Assembly: GCA_022578605.1 (NCBI GenBank)
Contig: MU394112.1
Location: forward strand, 62,001-126,000
Length of the DNA stretch: 64,000 nucleotides
Reading direction: 5' to 3'
DNA from: Camillea tinctor
Taxonomy: Eukaryota; Ascomycota; Sordariomycetes; Xylariales; Xylariaceae
Shown: piece after piece, positions 23,913 to 35,280 of the stretch
Layout of the letters: each line of letters opens with the position of its first letter
Numbering within the stretch: the first letter of the stretch is position 1
Notes under the pieces: generated by a model
Databases searched by the model: none
What the model saw: the letters and a program-made list of their open reading frames with translations, nothing else
What the model was told of the DNA's origin: nothing
Program-made: the position numbers and the translations under genes

Positions 23913-24025
23913 GACCAAGAGGGAGCGAAGGTATTCAGTGTGTTATTATGCGAGGGATGTAGAACTACAACTCCATGCGTCACCGGTACATCTCTAAAGT
24001 AACCCTTTCTTTGTCTTAGCCTAAC
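23913..24025 (+). repeat. LTR-like relic, copy D (diverged)
   Basis: Starts TGTTATGAGGGACCAAG and keeps blocks found in copies A and C: TTATGCGAGGGA, AACTACAACT, GTCACCGGTACATCTCT and CTTTGTCTTAG. The match is weaker than A versus C and is consistent with decay. Confidence 0.45.
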
Positions 24026-24252
24026 TTCTGACATTTGAGAAAGCTGTACACGTGACAGAGAACAGTGTTGTGATCCACTAGGGTAGGTAATATTACAATA
24101 GTTGTCAGATGAAATGCTATGTAGACGCTTGTCATGCGAGTTTCCCTTTTTTTCTTCGCACAATAGTCGTTGATGGCCTATATGTAAGACCAAGAAAAAG
24201 TAGCAGGGCGTAAAACCGTACGCGTATGCCCAGATGTAAGGGGCAACATAAC

Positions 24253-24335
24253 GTCAGAGGGACCCTAGCAAGCGCTTAGGTAATCACGATATTGCCATGC
24301 GGGAGACTCGAACTAAATCTGCCCCTTTACCCTGA
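24253..24335 (+). repeat. LTR-like relic, copy B (diverged)
   Basis: Reads AGAGGGACCCTAGCAAGCGC then TTAGGTAATCACGATATTGC and ATGCGGGAGACTCGAACTA, in the same order as copies A, C and D. Only the first 80 bases or so can be aligned by eye. Confidence 0.4.
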
Positions 24336-24631
24336 TACAGGATTTCAGAGATTCGAAAAGGAAAAGAGCTCCTCTTCTATATTTATATCAGACGGAAAAT
24401 AGTAGCTAGAGTACGCCTTTGCCTTGTTAACCACAAAAAAGAAAGGAGCGAATATTATTAAATACCACAAGCCGCAATAATTCTACTTCAGTCGAAACTT
24501 GGCTAATTATAAGTGACAAAGGCTGGATCATTTAGATGTGGCGAGTGAGAAAGATGGTCAGCTTACGAAGAGGGTAACAAACATTTATGCCATACACTAC
24601 GTATCACAGCAATATAAATGATATCATGTTC

Positions 24632-24750
24632 TGTCACGAGGGACCAAGCAAGTACTTGGGTAATCAATATGTTGTTGTGCGAGGAACTGACTACAACTGT
24701 GGATGTCACTGTTACCTATATACAAGTATCTCTCTTTGTTCCGACCTTGG
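24632..24750 (+). repeat. LTR-like relic, copy C
   Basis: Starts TGTCACGAGGGACCAAGCAA and aligns closely with the minus-strand copy at 12157. Shared blocks include GTAATCAATA, GTTGTTGTGCGAGGAAC, GACTACAACT, GATGTCACTGTTAC and TATACAAG. No coding remnant lies beside it. Confidence 0.55.
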
Positions 24751-26381
24751 GCAACATATCTGATGGGAACTCCTCTGTCGCCACACCATCCATCCCTGAC
24801 TGAGTCGGATGCCAGACGGCCGGGAATGGATATATCCCTTCAGACGTTCGTAGCTTGACTCTATTCTCTGCGCAACTGTTTTGAATAGCACAAATGCTAC
24901 CGGCATGCAAGCACAGAGGATTCCGACGTTGAGCTCAGCAACGCTATGAATTTAGTTAGAAACCGACCATCGATTTGGGTAGAATAGCGTAATAACTACA
25001 ATTCTAAGCCATATCAATATAGTGGCACAACGGGACAGATGGAAAATTTGGAGGCAAAGCACCAGTACAGATGACTTGATAAAGATAGTGCTTGCACAGT
25101 AAAGGCTGCTTGCAGCGAATGAGTGCTATAATCTTTAGGTGAGTTCCCCCAAAAACCAAGGTGTAGAAGCGTTGACTACGCACCTGGAAGAATGATGGAG
25201 TTAGATGCGATACTAGGATATTCCATGCATGGCGCCCATATACATCATCAAGAACTATCTTTATCAACCTCTCTAAGCTTCCAAGATATATGTGTACAAC
25301 TTACATATGGGCAACAAAGCACTATCAAAGGTAGCGAAGCAAGCCTGGTAAGTTTTAGTAAGGGAAATAAGTTTAATTATACAGCTTAGGGAAATATTGA
25401 AATATACTACAGTAGCAACAAGAAGTAGACCTGCATCGAATTTAGCAGATTGACGTTTAAACATACTGATAGGATAACATACAATCATCTGCCCCTATTT
25501 GCCTATTTCGGAAGCGAAAAAAACATTCGCAGAACAACTGCGATAACCATAATTGGTAGAGTTGTATAGATAGATACTCTCCCTGCCCAAGAATAGGACG
25601 GAGGGTCGATGAAGTTGATTACATCTCCTGGGGGGGGGGGGGTAAGTAGTTGGAACAGTTGAAGGGTCAACACCAGGAGGCAGAAGATCCATCGGATAAA
25701 TTGTAAATACGTTGCTCTAGAACAGCTGGGATGTCTAGAGGATATGTGATTCGGAAGTTTTGGTTATAGAACGTCACCTTGAATTTCAGAAAGCTTTGCT
25801 AGATAGTCTTTGACCATTGTATGACGGCGCTGAGACGAGGCCATCAGGGTTGGGCGACGGCCCGTACCGAATTATTCACGAGATAACATATAAAGTCAGA
25901 CAAGAGTAGCATTTCTGCAACAACCTTGCACACCCATTCGGATAGGACCGCCATTCAGCCTGGGGCGGGGCTACCGAAAACATAATACAGATTGGCGATC
26001 AACGATCAATTGGTCACTGGGAAATGTTTGCTTTATAGCTCAGAGCTGAGAGCTGGTTTGTAGGCGGAGAAGGAAAACCGGGCCGTGTATGTCCTCGTAT
26101 AACTTCTGAATAAGGGGGCTCCTTGAAGTGCACTTAGAACCCTTATTCCTAGGTTATACTAATTGCAGCACCTTGAGCAACCGAACCCTGCTTCCCGACT
26201 TCTGGAGATAGAAGACACCAAGAGACAACACCAATTATTTATACATCTCCTAATGAGCACCAAAAAGCCTTTTCTTACACTTTAAACTTTATCTTTATTT
26301 TTATCTCTTTGGACTTATCAAAGGGTATTACCATTACTTTCTGTCCTTCTCTTCCCCTTCCCCCTTTTGCCCCCTTTCCTC

Positions 26382-28247
26382 TTACCCAACCAAATCCCCC
26401 ACAAAAGCCAGCCGATCCCTCTTCGGATCGACGACCCTCGCGTACTCCAGCAACAACCTCCACACATACAGCATCATGTCCTCCCTGCGCATCGCCTTCT
26501 CCGCCCACTCCCTGCCCTCCTCCGCAATCCGCTGCGCAATCTCATCATGCTCCATGAAATACTCGAGCACGGCGTACGTGTCACTAAAGGTGTTGTCCAT
26601 GGGCGCGAAGTGAGCCCACGGGACAAGCCGGTCGTCGTGCCACTCAGAGTATATGGTCGCTTTCAGCGGCATGCTGGTACTGCGTAGGAATGCCCTGAAC
26701 CGCGCGGAGTACGAGTTACCGTCGACGTCAGGCAGAAACTTGTAGTTATACTGCCGCTTCATGGGCATGGCCTCCATGACTTTCATGTGCGGACTAGTGT
26801 ATATGCACGTCCCGCCCTTCTCGAGGGGGTAGCAGTTGAGGTCAGTGAACCCGGCATCGCTGAACTCGTCGAGCCACTGTCCTAGCCTGCCGTCTAGGCG
26901 CGCCTGGACCTTGTACGAATCGACGTTGCTGAGCTTGAAGGTGAACACAGCGTCGCCGCCCTGTTCTGCGAGAGTGACGGCAGTTCCGTTCATCATCTGC
27001 ACAAATCGATGACGTTGGAAACGCCACCAGTTCTTGGCCGTGTTGCGCCCACCGCTGGCGACGCCACGCCATATGAGGCCAGTCTTCTTCTTCGACCAAG
27101 CGCCGCCGTGCGAGTCACCCCCACTAAAAAGGTCGTAACTGTCGAGCAACATTCCTCCAGGAATGAGGATATCGTTGTTTCCTGGCAGCTTACATCCTCC
27201 GAATATGGGATACAGATCGTGTGTCGTCGCCATGCTGACACTTTCGATGAAGGTCCCGTGCATGCCGCGAAGATGAGGTTGCAGACACGGATCCGAGGCG
27301 GCTGTGAAGTTCTGCACAAACCCTTCTGGCGCAAACGGCATCGGTCCGATCGGATACATCGAGTCGATCGGAGTATCAAAGGTCGGCAGGCTCGAGATGT
27401 TTCGCCCTGGTGCATTCGGAGGACAAGTAACCCGGTAATGGTCCCAATATTTGTCGGCCTCGGTCCTGACCCACCCTGGATCATAAGACGTAACGCCATC
27501 ATTATCGTCGTAGCCAGTATAATCGATCGTAGCCTCTTCGGGTGGGAATAAACTTCTCATTTGTTTTTCTTGGGTCACGTATTCACTCATTTTCTCATAT
27601 GGAACGGACACCCTTGTCTCATCCATGATGTTAAGAACCATATCGAGATCGGGTAAATGCGGCATCATTTCTTGTACGAGCTCCGTCCACCGTTGTACCC
27701 ACGGCTGTCGATGTTCAATATCGTCTGTCTCATACCACGCCTGGCCGTCACGAATATGGATGTACTGCAATTGGCCACGAATCATGCGTCTTAACTCAAG
27801 AGGGTTAAACGCCCAGAAAGGGTTAATATCATGGTATATCCGGTCAAAGAAGTCCTCTACGATAATAGCATTCTTCTCTTGCGCGATGCGGAACCACGTA
27901 TCGAAGCCGGGGGGCGGATGGCGACCTCGACGCTCCCGGTATCGGTTTGCAGCTTGCTCGAGGGTAAGGGATTGCTTCCCCAGCTTCTTCTTGAACTCCA
28001 GGCGCGCATCCTGAACCAATCTAGTGACCGGGTGATTGTCAAGAATGGATGATGGTGACGACGGCGACGACGAAGACAACTTATGCGACGACGCTACAGC
28101 TTGTAAAACATCATTGTAAGTCTCACTCCTCCGAGCGAGGAGGACAAAATATATGAGGAAAACAGAGAGCGAGATAGAGGTGAAGTACCGCAACCGTCTA
28201 TCGCGCGCGGATTTTGCGAATAGGTTCTTGAACAACTGAGGGTTCAT
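26382..28247 (-). CDS. CAP10-domain glycosyltransferase (GT90), type II membrane protein
   Basis: Intronless 621-aa protein. A short basic cytosolic tail precedes a membrane anchor at residues about 20-42 (LRYFTSISLSVFLIYFVLLA), then a lumenal stem and the CAP10/LPS-modifying domain. Family hallmarks are LPTFDTPIDSMYPIG, WSKKKTGLIWRGVASGG, RHRFVQMMNGT and KFLPDVDGNSYSARFRAFL followed by WHDDRLVPWAHFAPM. GT90 members include Cryptococcus Cap10/Cxt1 xylosyltransferases and animal POGLUTs. This one probably transfers a sugar in the Golgi to wall or secreted glycans, acceptor unknown. The C-terminus ends close to the family norm. Confidence 0.9.
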   Translation of the reverse strand: MNPQLFKNLFAKSARDRRLRYFTSISLSVFLIYFVLLARRSETYNDVLQAVASSHKLSSSSPSSPSSILDNHPVTRLVQDARLEFKKKLGKQSLTLEQAANRYRERRGRHPPPGFDTWFRIAQEKNAIIVEDFFDRIYHDINPFWAFNPLELRRMIRGQLQYIHIRDGQAWYETDDIEHRQPWVQRWTELVQEMMPHLPDLDMVLNIMDETRVSVPYEKMSEYVTQEKQMRSLFPPEEATIDYTGYDDNDGVTSYDPGWVRTEADKYWDHYRVTCPPNAPGRNISSLPTFDTPIDSMYPIGPMPFAPEGFVQNFTAASDPCLQPHLRGMHGTFIESVSMATTHDLYPIFGGCKLPGNNDILIPGGMLLDSYDLFSGGDSHGGAWSKKKTGLIWRGVASGGRNTAKNWWRFQRHRFVQMMNGTAVTLAEQGGDAVFTFKLSNVDSYKVQARLDGRLGQWLDEFSDAGFTDLNCYPLEKGGTCIYTSPHMKVMEAMPMKRQYNYKFLPDVDGNSYSARFRAFLRSTSMPLKATIYSEWHDDRLVPWAHFAPMDNTFSDTYAVLEYFMEHDEIAQRIAEEGREWAEKAMRREDMMLYVWRLLLEYARVVDPKRDRLAFVGDLVG

Positions 28248-28358
28248 TCTGGTAGGATTTATGAATCCTTAGAGAGGACCTAGGAACATGGTTATTATTG
28301 TTGTGGTTGACGTTAAATTATCCCAGCGCACGAGCTCATTTCATCCTGAGTAACTCTG

Positions 28359-28382
28359 TGTATGTGTGTGTGTGTGTGTGTG
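28359..28382. repeat. (GT)n microsatellite
   Basis: About ten uninterrupted GT units in the 5' flank of the GT90 gene. Confidence 0.85.
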
Positions 28383-28944
28383 ACCGCTACTCTCTACTTG
28401 GAATATAGTATTTACAACTAGAAGCAAGAGAAAAGTGGACTTGAGAAAAGAAGAATTGTGAAAATAGAAAGGGAAAGGAAAAGAAAAAGAAAGACCTGCT
28501 GAGTCAAGTAAAAGACAGGAAAGGTAGCAAGTATGAAGCCTAACATGGAAGTCTACTAGGTACTTGGCGCTTGAGAAGGGGGAGGGGGGGAGGAGACATG
28601 GTGTAAAGCCAAGCAAAAAGGAACCTCGGAAGCAATCAACCACGCAAACTAATGCTCTGGTGAATATTGGTATAACTAGTACTTAAGTATTATACTTAAG
28701 CGCCTGAGGTTTTCTAGGAGTCGGATCAAACGGCACCATCTCCGTGGTATTGGTGGCTTTGTTGTGTTCCCTGAATATACGAATCAATATCTGTACGCAA
28801 GATCACCAATCCGGGCCTGTACTCCGCCCGTTTGCCCGGACGGCGATTGGCCACGTCTGTATCGTTATAGTTAGTAGGCAACCATCTAACCGGATCTACT
28901 AGTCCCTGTGAAGGGTGAGGATCCTACACAAGCATCCATACGAC

Positions 28945-29187
28945 CTACACTAGTAACCACACCTTAGCCCAGTGTACTGGGTTATCTTGGCGGTCTCGCG
29001 ACAATTTGCCTTTCTCCTTCTCATCTAAGTTACTGTAGTATAATGGACCCTCACCCTGATGATACCCCAAGTCCGAAAGTCTTCTTTTCTCGGCATGCGG
29101 AGACTCAATATTGGCGGGAAAGGATTCCTTGGCAACAACGTATTGGGGTTGATTAGTCTCTCTTGGCTTAGGAAACCCCCTACCCAT
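28945..29187 (-). CDS. small hypothetical ORF
   Basis: ATG-started 80-codon frame with protein-like, hydrophilic composition (PLYYSNLDEKEKGKLSRDRQ near the middle). No recognised domain, and a spliced extension is possible at GCTAAG/GTGTGG. It lies in an otherwise gene-poor region, so it may be chance. Confidence 0.3.
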   Translation of the reverse strand: MGRGFPKPRETNQPQYVVAKESFPANIESPHAEKRRLSDLGYHQGEGPLYYSNLDEKEKGKLSRDRQDNPVHWAKVWLLV

Positions 29188-31529
29188 GTGTATAGTATCA
29201 GCTAGGTTAAAGTGTATTTAATACACATTATCCTAGTATTATGTATACATAAGTATTTTAGCTTTTCTTTTCCAGAATGCCTATTTCTAATAGGATGACT
29301 ATATTTATCTTGGCAGTCAAGTTGACTTACATATCAGACAAATTCTCAAACCCGACACCCTGTCTTCCTCATCTTCTCCGAATATATAACTTTGGTTAAG
29401 CTGGCTTGTATCGATAAGGGCTCGTATGCGTGGTCCTTCAAATCAGAGGGTGTGGTGGAAAGGGGGGGGGGGGGGGCGGTTAGCAGACACACAGGGTATC
29501 ATTGGATGCATTCTATACTGCCGGTGCAAGGCTAGGTTCTAGTAGTTTCTAGGCCACAGTACAGATATATGAATAAAAACATCGGCGGTTAAGCATGTAT
29601 ACGACGCCTGCGCCGAGAGGGACTGGCGTTACGGTAACCGGTACTGACTGTCCACTGAATGACGAGGCTCTCTCTAACACGCTGACGCCGAGCTCGAGGG
29701 ATGCGTCTGTCTGGGGTCCGGCCGGATATCACGGCGTGAATATATGTGAACCGAATAGTTTTCAGAAGGTCATGATATTATCTAAGATTTAACATTCGTC
29801 TTCCCTAGGCTAAAGTTATAGTGTTGGCTCATCGATGTCTCCTTAGGTCCCAGTACAAGCGACGTACAAGATACAGCAGGGAAAAGGGAGATAAAGGGAG
29901 AAATAGACCTGGTTTTGGGTTTTTATTATTCGCTCTTACCACATTGATATGACACGAGAGATATCACTACGTGGCAATGTGAGAAGGGGAGGCCTCTCGC
30001 GATTATTACCCGTCAATCCTGCCCCCTTTATTACCCTCTCATATGATTCTCACTCTCTTATCTACTAGGTATGTACCATCTCGTCTAAAATGACTTCAAG
30101 ATGAAATAATGATGATATTATTATTCAATGCACCGGAAAGAACCATGTTGCCGGTAATACCGTAGAAAGGTAGTCCTACCACATAGGCGATTAGTATGAG
30201 TAACTCCTGAAAATTCCGATAGCTTGCCACGGCGAAGTTTCAATGTCTGGAAAGAATATTTCTCGTCTAAGAAACTCAATTTTCAGGGACCATTACGCCA
30301 ACAGCGTCGTAGTATAATATATATGATGCAAGGTAGTGGTAATACGTGTCATCCGGGAACGAAGTAACTGCTTCCCACCTCGGTTATGGGTAACGATATC
30401 CTAGGCAGATATACAGAGTTCCAGACTCCTGCACCAGCACGTCATGGCATGTTATCCGAGTTCTTACTGGGGCCACTGTGACAAATATCATCGATATGTG
30501 TGGAACCATGAGTAGCAGTTCGATTATTCCGATAGTAACCTATCTCAAACTCTATTCATTCGATTGTTATTGCAATTTGTTCTTGCAATGCTGTGCCCCG
30601 TCCTCTCAATATACCACAACTACATGTTTCAGTACGCGAAGGTAAACTCCGTATAGTCTATGCGGAGTCTAGGTTTCTCTAGCCTGGCGTAGAAATGGGG
30701 AATACCATTCCCCAAGCATACCTAGGTATACAATGGTAGCTTCCTTGTGAACACAGCGGCTATTTCTGAAGTATCGAGTATGACCGGTAAGTGACGACAC
30801 TCTTCACTCGTAATTACGACTTAGAATTATGATATCCCGTCATTTAGCCTCCAAGTCCATAGAAGACCAGCATGTAGCTTCCGAAAAATGACCTGTGAAG
30901 AGCTGACAAGAGAGCCATACTTTCTCTGATAGATGATGAAAACAACAAAACTGCAAGTGGGCCTCACGCATAGCTTTCTCTTGCTTTCCTTGAAGCAGGA
31001 GAAACCATGGTGAGGCCATCCATCTTTGCGTATAAATTGATGTCCATCACCCTTTCTAGTCCATGCTCTCTTCTCATCATTCTCACGGGTCACCACGTTT
31101 ATATAGACCTAGCAGTCACTCCTTTCATCTCTTCTTTTCCTGTATCTACCTACACACACGTATTTTACCTATTGAACACATGCTCTCGAAGCACTGCTCT
31201 TCTCCAAGCACTAGCTTTCCTCACATCCTCACATCCCATCTGTCAGATTATGAAGTGAATGTAGGTAGCAGGTACAATTGCTGTACTTCTTCCCCCCCCC
31301 CCCCCTTTTTTTTTTGTGTAGTAGCAAGAAATAAGAAACTAATTACAGTACTAAGCAACAGATAAGACCCCCTGGTAATGTGCCGTCCTTGTACCAGAAA
31401 CCTCGGTTGTTACAAGTTCGCAACATATTTTTGCAAGTCAAAAGATGCAAGTTCACACTATCGAAAAGGATTATGTGGATACGCCGGCATAATAGTCGAC
31501 CTCATCTATTTCCCTTCACTTTGAATCCC

Positions 31530-32186
31530 CGAGCTAGAACAAGTCTAGCACGACACTCTCGTGCCTATTGTGAAATGTCAGCAAAGCCTCCCTTAAGCAG
31601 CTAGTATACGACTTAAACTGAGACGTTATACTAGTAAAGGTTGTATTTTATAGCCTTTGCAGCATTATTATCATTACCAAGATATAATTAAAGAAATTAA
31701 CACGGCATTAAAATTTACCACTTTTAGAATACATTCTTTAAATTTTACATTACCAGCAGATTTAATGTTGGTCTTTTACGGCCCGATTCCCAACGAAATG
31801 GAGGGAGTTTTTATTGCAGGCTAAGGACAGCGAAATGGAAGGAATGAAATGGATGATGTATTGAAGATGGATCGTGGCTGCAACCTAATGATGGGTGGAG
31901 ATTGCCTTATAAGGCCATGGAAGGCGGAACAAGGTTGTTCCTGGCTGCAACAGTTTTTGACTGTAACGAGGTCGATGATATTGTATCACGGTCCGACGGT
32001 GAAGTCTCGGCGCCCAGGTCCATCCCCTTTTGTTCTGCATTCCAATGACCGTTGCTCTCCTCGACACCCAACAGCCCGACCTCGACCTTATCCCTAAGAA
32101 CCCCGACCCTCACCGGTGCTAGGGCCAGTCTCCGGAGCAGATCAAGAATAGGCACGAAAGTGTCGTGCTAGACTTGTTCTAGCTCG
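31530..32186. mobile_element. element with 40-bp terminal inverted repeats, no ORF
   Basis: The left arm 31530-31569 begins CGAGCTAGAACAAGTCTAGC. The right arm 32147-32186 is its reverse complement with a single mismatch. Each arm itself contains a GCACGA...TCGTGC hairpin. The 577 bp between them has no convincing reading frame, so this resembles a nonautonomous DNA transposon or foldback element. The right arm borders a 24-base G run and the assembly gap, so the true right boundary is uncertain. Confidence 0.6.
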
Positions 32187-32189
32187 CTT

Positions 32190-32322
32190 GGGGGGGGGGG
32201 GGGGGGGGGGGGGAAAAGAAAGGGAGCAATTAGGGATTAAGGGGCAACCAACGAAAGCAAGGTTTACAAGNNNNNNNNNNCCCCGCTCCCCCGCGCCCCC
32301 GCCCCGCCCCCCCCCCCCCCCG

Positions 32323-32372
<50 letters not shown>

Positions 32373-32417
32373 AAAGAAAGGGAGCAATTAGGGATTCAGG
32401 GGCATCCATCGATAGCT
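32190..32417. other. assembly gap with homopolymers and flanking duplication
   Basis: A run of 24 G (32190-32213), then a block starting GAAAGGGAGCAATTAGGGAT, then ten N (32271-32280), then C-rich DNA with 48 consecutive C (32323-32370), then the same block again (from 32376, a few mismatches). The duplicated block around the N suggests a scaffold join or collapsed repeat rather than biology. Confidence 0.8.
32271..32280. other. scaffold gap (10 N)
   Basis: Ten N, an assembly placeholder. Confidence 0.99.
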
Positions 32418-33336
32418 AGCTTTCCTCTTTTCTATTCATTCATATTCACTCCATAGCAAAGGACTGGGAATAGACCTCTATTCCACCGCTTATGCTTCTA
32501 CGAGTTCTTTGTATGTGACGAGGTGTAGAACCTCATAGTGTTAGTTTCTCTAGCTGTATCTTGGTAATAATAGTGCTGCAAGGTCTATAAAAAGAAATAC
32601 TGTATGGTATTACAGATTCGATCACTCAGAAACTTATCATTGTCACCGGGGGCGAACGGAGGTTTTCAGCAGCGTCCTTTAATTGGTTCTAAATATTTAT
32701 AAAACATTGTAGAATAAGAGAACATTCAACCAATTACCTAGGACGTGAAGGATAGCTTATGCTACGCGAAGCTCTGGCTCCACCCAATAGCACTCTATGT
32801 ATCTAGAACACTATACTAGAGATAAACCTGAATAGGAAGTTAGATAGATTTTATCCCTCAGATATAGTTAAAATCATATCTACACGAGGCTCCCTGTTCG
32901 TGGGTGTTTTGTGGTGTCTAATTAAATAAATTGGTGTGAAATGATGGTGAGTAAAGGAGATGAAGCATTTCACTCTAGAGGATGCACTACAAGTTAGGGT
33001 TAAGCACAAATATACCTATGTAATTCATTGATAGGTAGTAGTATATAACTGTATAAGATAGAAACCACTTAATCTTCCAAGGGAGTAGTTCTGAGTACGG
33101 ATCTGTGAATGATTTCAATATTTCAAATGTTCATAAATCTCCAAGTATTTGATGAAGTCTACGACGTTCATCATTTGTCTTATAAGTCAATTCTTGTTAA
33201 CAACAAATTGAGTACCTCATAAGTGTCTACCTCTTTAACTAATGTACTAACTGTTAGGTAGAATACATGAGGAAGGAGGCAAAAGAAAAACCCGAGCTCT
33301 TGTCTATACCTCTACCAATGAGTCATGAATAACTAC

Positions 33337-34289
33337 CTATTGAAACATAATCCACCTCAAATTTTTTTCTATCGCCATCTTGCCAACCACGATCTTCGTA
33401 CCAAGTTCTTGTTCCAAATACTCTAATAACGGTCGCCTAAAATTTCCGCGAAGCTCAACTACCTGTAACTTGAGCATCGTCTTTAGAAAACACACGGAAC
33501 CGCAGAATTCCTGCGTGTGAGCCGTCAGCAGCTTTACGTGCATCCTCTGTTTCCTCAGCGGCCCCAAATAGTTGATCTTGCGGGGCACCCCCCCTCCGCT
33601 TCCAATTCCTGTCGAATTCGGGCGAGATATGCAGCTCGATGAACTCGACGTTGCCCGCGCACGCCTTGAAGATGCCGTGCAGCGCCCAAACGAAGCGGGG
33701 GGCGGTGTAGTTGCTGTCGAGCTGGATATATAGATTGCGCAGATGTCCGGGCGAGGGGAAGAGCCCCACGGCGGCGACGGAGACGCGCGGTGCGCAGCGC
33801 CAATTGCGCCCCCGACATGAAGCGTACGCGGGCGCTGCCGTAGAGGAACGGACGCGCTTCCCGGGAGATGGCCTTGCAGGTGAGCAGCAGCGCGGGTATC
33901 TCGGTGTAGCGCCAGAGTCGGAAGTAGGCCTCTGTGTAGGTGGTCGAGCCTGCACGGGACTGCACGAGGCTGGCGGCGCAGAAGGCGTAGATGCGGGTGC
34001 GGGCGCGCGGGGGGGCAGAGGCAGAGGAGGGGGGAGTGGGTTTTGGGGTCCGCGGTGGGTTAGACAGGGGGAGGTGATGAGGGTGGTTGTGCTGATGGTG
34101 GTGATTTTGGGAGGATGGCGAGTGGTGTTTGTAACATCGTTGCTGATTCTGTTGTTGTTGGTATAAAGGGTAATTAGAATGCTTCTGAGTGTTTCTTGGA
34201 GGGGAGCGTACATATATGTCTAACCTAGGTAGATACTGAGTACTTATGCTTGCCCCTGAGAATGAATAGTAAATCCTTGGTGACATCAA
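33337..34289 (-). pseudogene. 2EXR/F-box-like family gene with frameshifts
   Basis: Three minus-strand frames each carry one part of a fungal 2EXR/F-box-like protein. The first reads ALLLTCKAISREARPFLYG (frame ending 33555). The second reads GLFPSPGHLRNLYIQLDSN and GNVEFIELHISPEF (frame ending 33455). The third reads LQVVELRGNFRRPLLEYLEQ (frame ending 33337). The changes of frame fall near 33790 and 33480 in GC-rich DNA without GT-AG introns that would join them. The gene is either broken or the sequence has two indel errors. The N-terminal LPPE-type helix is also not readable in one frame. Confidence 0.6.
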
Positions 34290-34328
34290 GGTTGAGGCGT
34301 GAAGTAAAAGGATAAGTAACTCTTTCTA

Positions 34329-34571
34329 GGGCTGTACATTCCTTTCTTATTTAAAATTTACTATTTTTTATATTAATTTTATCGGAAGTTGGTATTTCTT
34401 TCTCGCAAATTTCCACGAGTTTTTTTTAAACTTTTCCCCCCCCCTTGCTATTCACTTCCACGTAAGAATTCCTGCGGTAATTCTTACGCTAAGAAGTACA
34501 GGAACTACCACAGGAAGAAAAATTTCCTATAGGAATTTGCAATGCTACTGTGGGTTCTTATAGTACAGCTT
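34329..34571 (-). mobile_element. MITE, RIP-mutated copy
   Basis: A 243-bp element flanked by TA on both sides (34327-34328 and 34572-34573). Its left end GGGCTGTACATTCCTTTCTT aligns with the reverse complement of the right end of the 62368-62642 element. Its right end AATGCTACTGTGGGTTCTTA aligns with that element's left end. Nearly all differences are C/T or G/A. No ORF. Confidence 0.75.
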
Positions 34572-34573
34572 TA

Positions 34574-35280
34574 TATTTTTCTTTTTGAAGTAAAATACTA
34601 TTATTCAGTGTAATGGAAGGCTGGTATGAATTAAGTATAGAGACATATCCATCAAATATGGTGAGTAGAATACACTGATACTCCCATCGTTTAGACTTCA
34701 TGATTCTTCTGTCCCACGAATTTACCCAGTGTAAGGGTTTCCTAACTCATCATGGGTGGGCCTTGGAGTAAACCTTAGCAACGTACCATATTGAACTCGA
34801 ATAATCCTAATCCCTTTTTCCCCTTTCACTTGAAGATGAGCAAGGAGAAATAGAACAGGCTTAAGGATGGAGGAACTTGTGACATATTAACATAGTAGAA
34901 TACCATCGGAAGATATAGACCATGCATCCCAATCTTTTGTATATCGAGGTGAGAGTAGAGTGTCTATATCCAATATTTAGTGTTTTTTTCCGCTTTTTAT
35001 TTCTATTTGCCTTAATTCTGATATGGTATATAGCGACCTTGGAAGCGAGACTCGTGAGATCAACATAGCCATCTCTTCTATTTGTCTATATTTAAGTATA
35101 ATTCTAAATGTTGAGTCATAAAGTTCTAAGTTAGAGAAAAGAAAAAAGAAAAAAAAGGGAGGGGGGGGGGTAGCGGGAAAGGAAACAAAGGGAAAGGAAA
35201 CCAGCATATACTATCCTGTTCTCGTCATACCATAATATCATCCGTCGTCAAGATCTACCATATCATCATGCCCATTTATA
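34574..35280. other. AT-rich intergenic
   Basis: No gene seen. An A-rich then G-rich purine run lies at 35142-35170, close to the 3' end of the antiporter gene. Confidence 0.5.

Larger units (their letters stand above)
23320..26381. other. AT-rich intergenic with retroelement relics
   Basis: About 3 kb without a supported gene. A (CT)n/T-rich microsatellite lies at 23382-23420 and a poly-G run near 25630. Three related LTR-like fragments lie between 23913 and 24750 (separate entries). Confidence 0.5.
28248..33336. other. large AT-rich intergenic region with gap and repeats
   Basis: About 5 kb with little coding signal. It holds a (GT)n microsatellite at 28359-28382, a poly-G run near 29463, a C-tract followed by a T-tract at 31293-31316, the inverted-end element 31530-32186 and the assembly gap at 32271. 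A weak 80-codon frame is listed separately. Confidence 0.5.

Noticed and set aside
29595..29792. 65-codon frame starting MYTTPAPRG
   Set aside because: Short, isolated in AT-rich repeat-bearing DNA, no domain or splice partners.
32142..32391. poly-Gly and poly-Pro open frames
   Set aside because: Created by the G and C homopolymers and the N gap.
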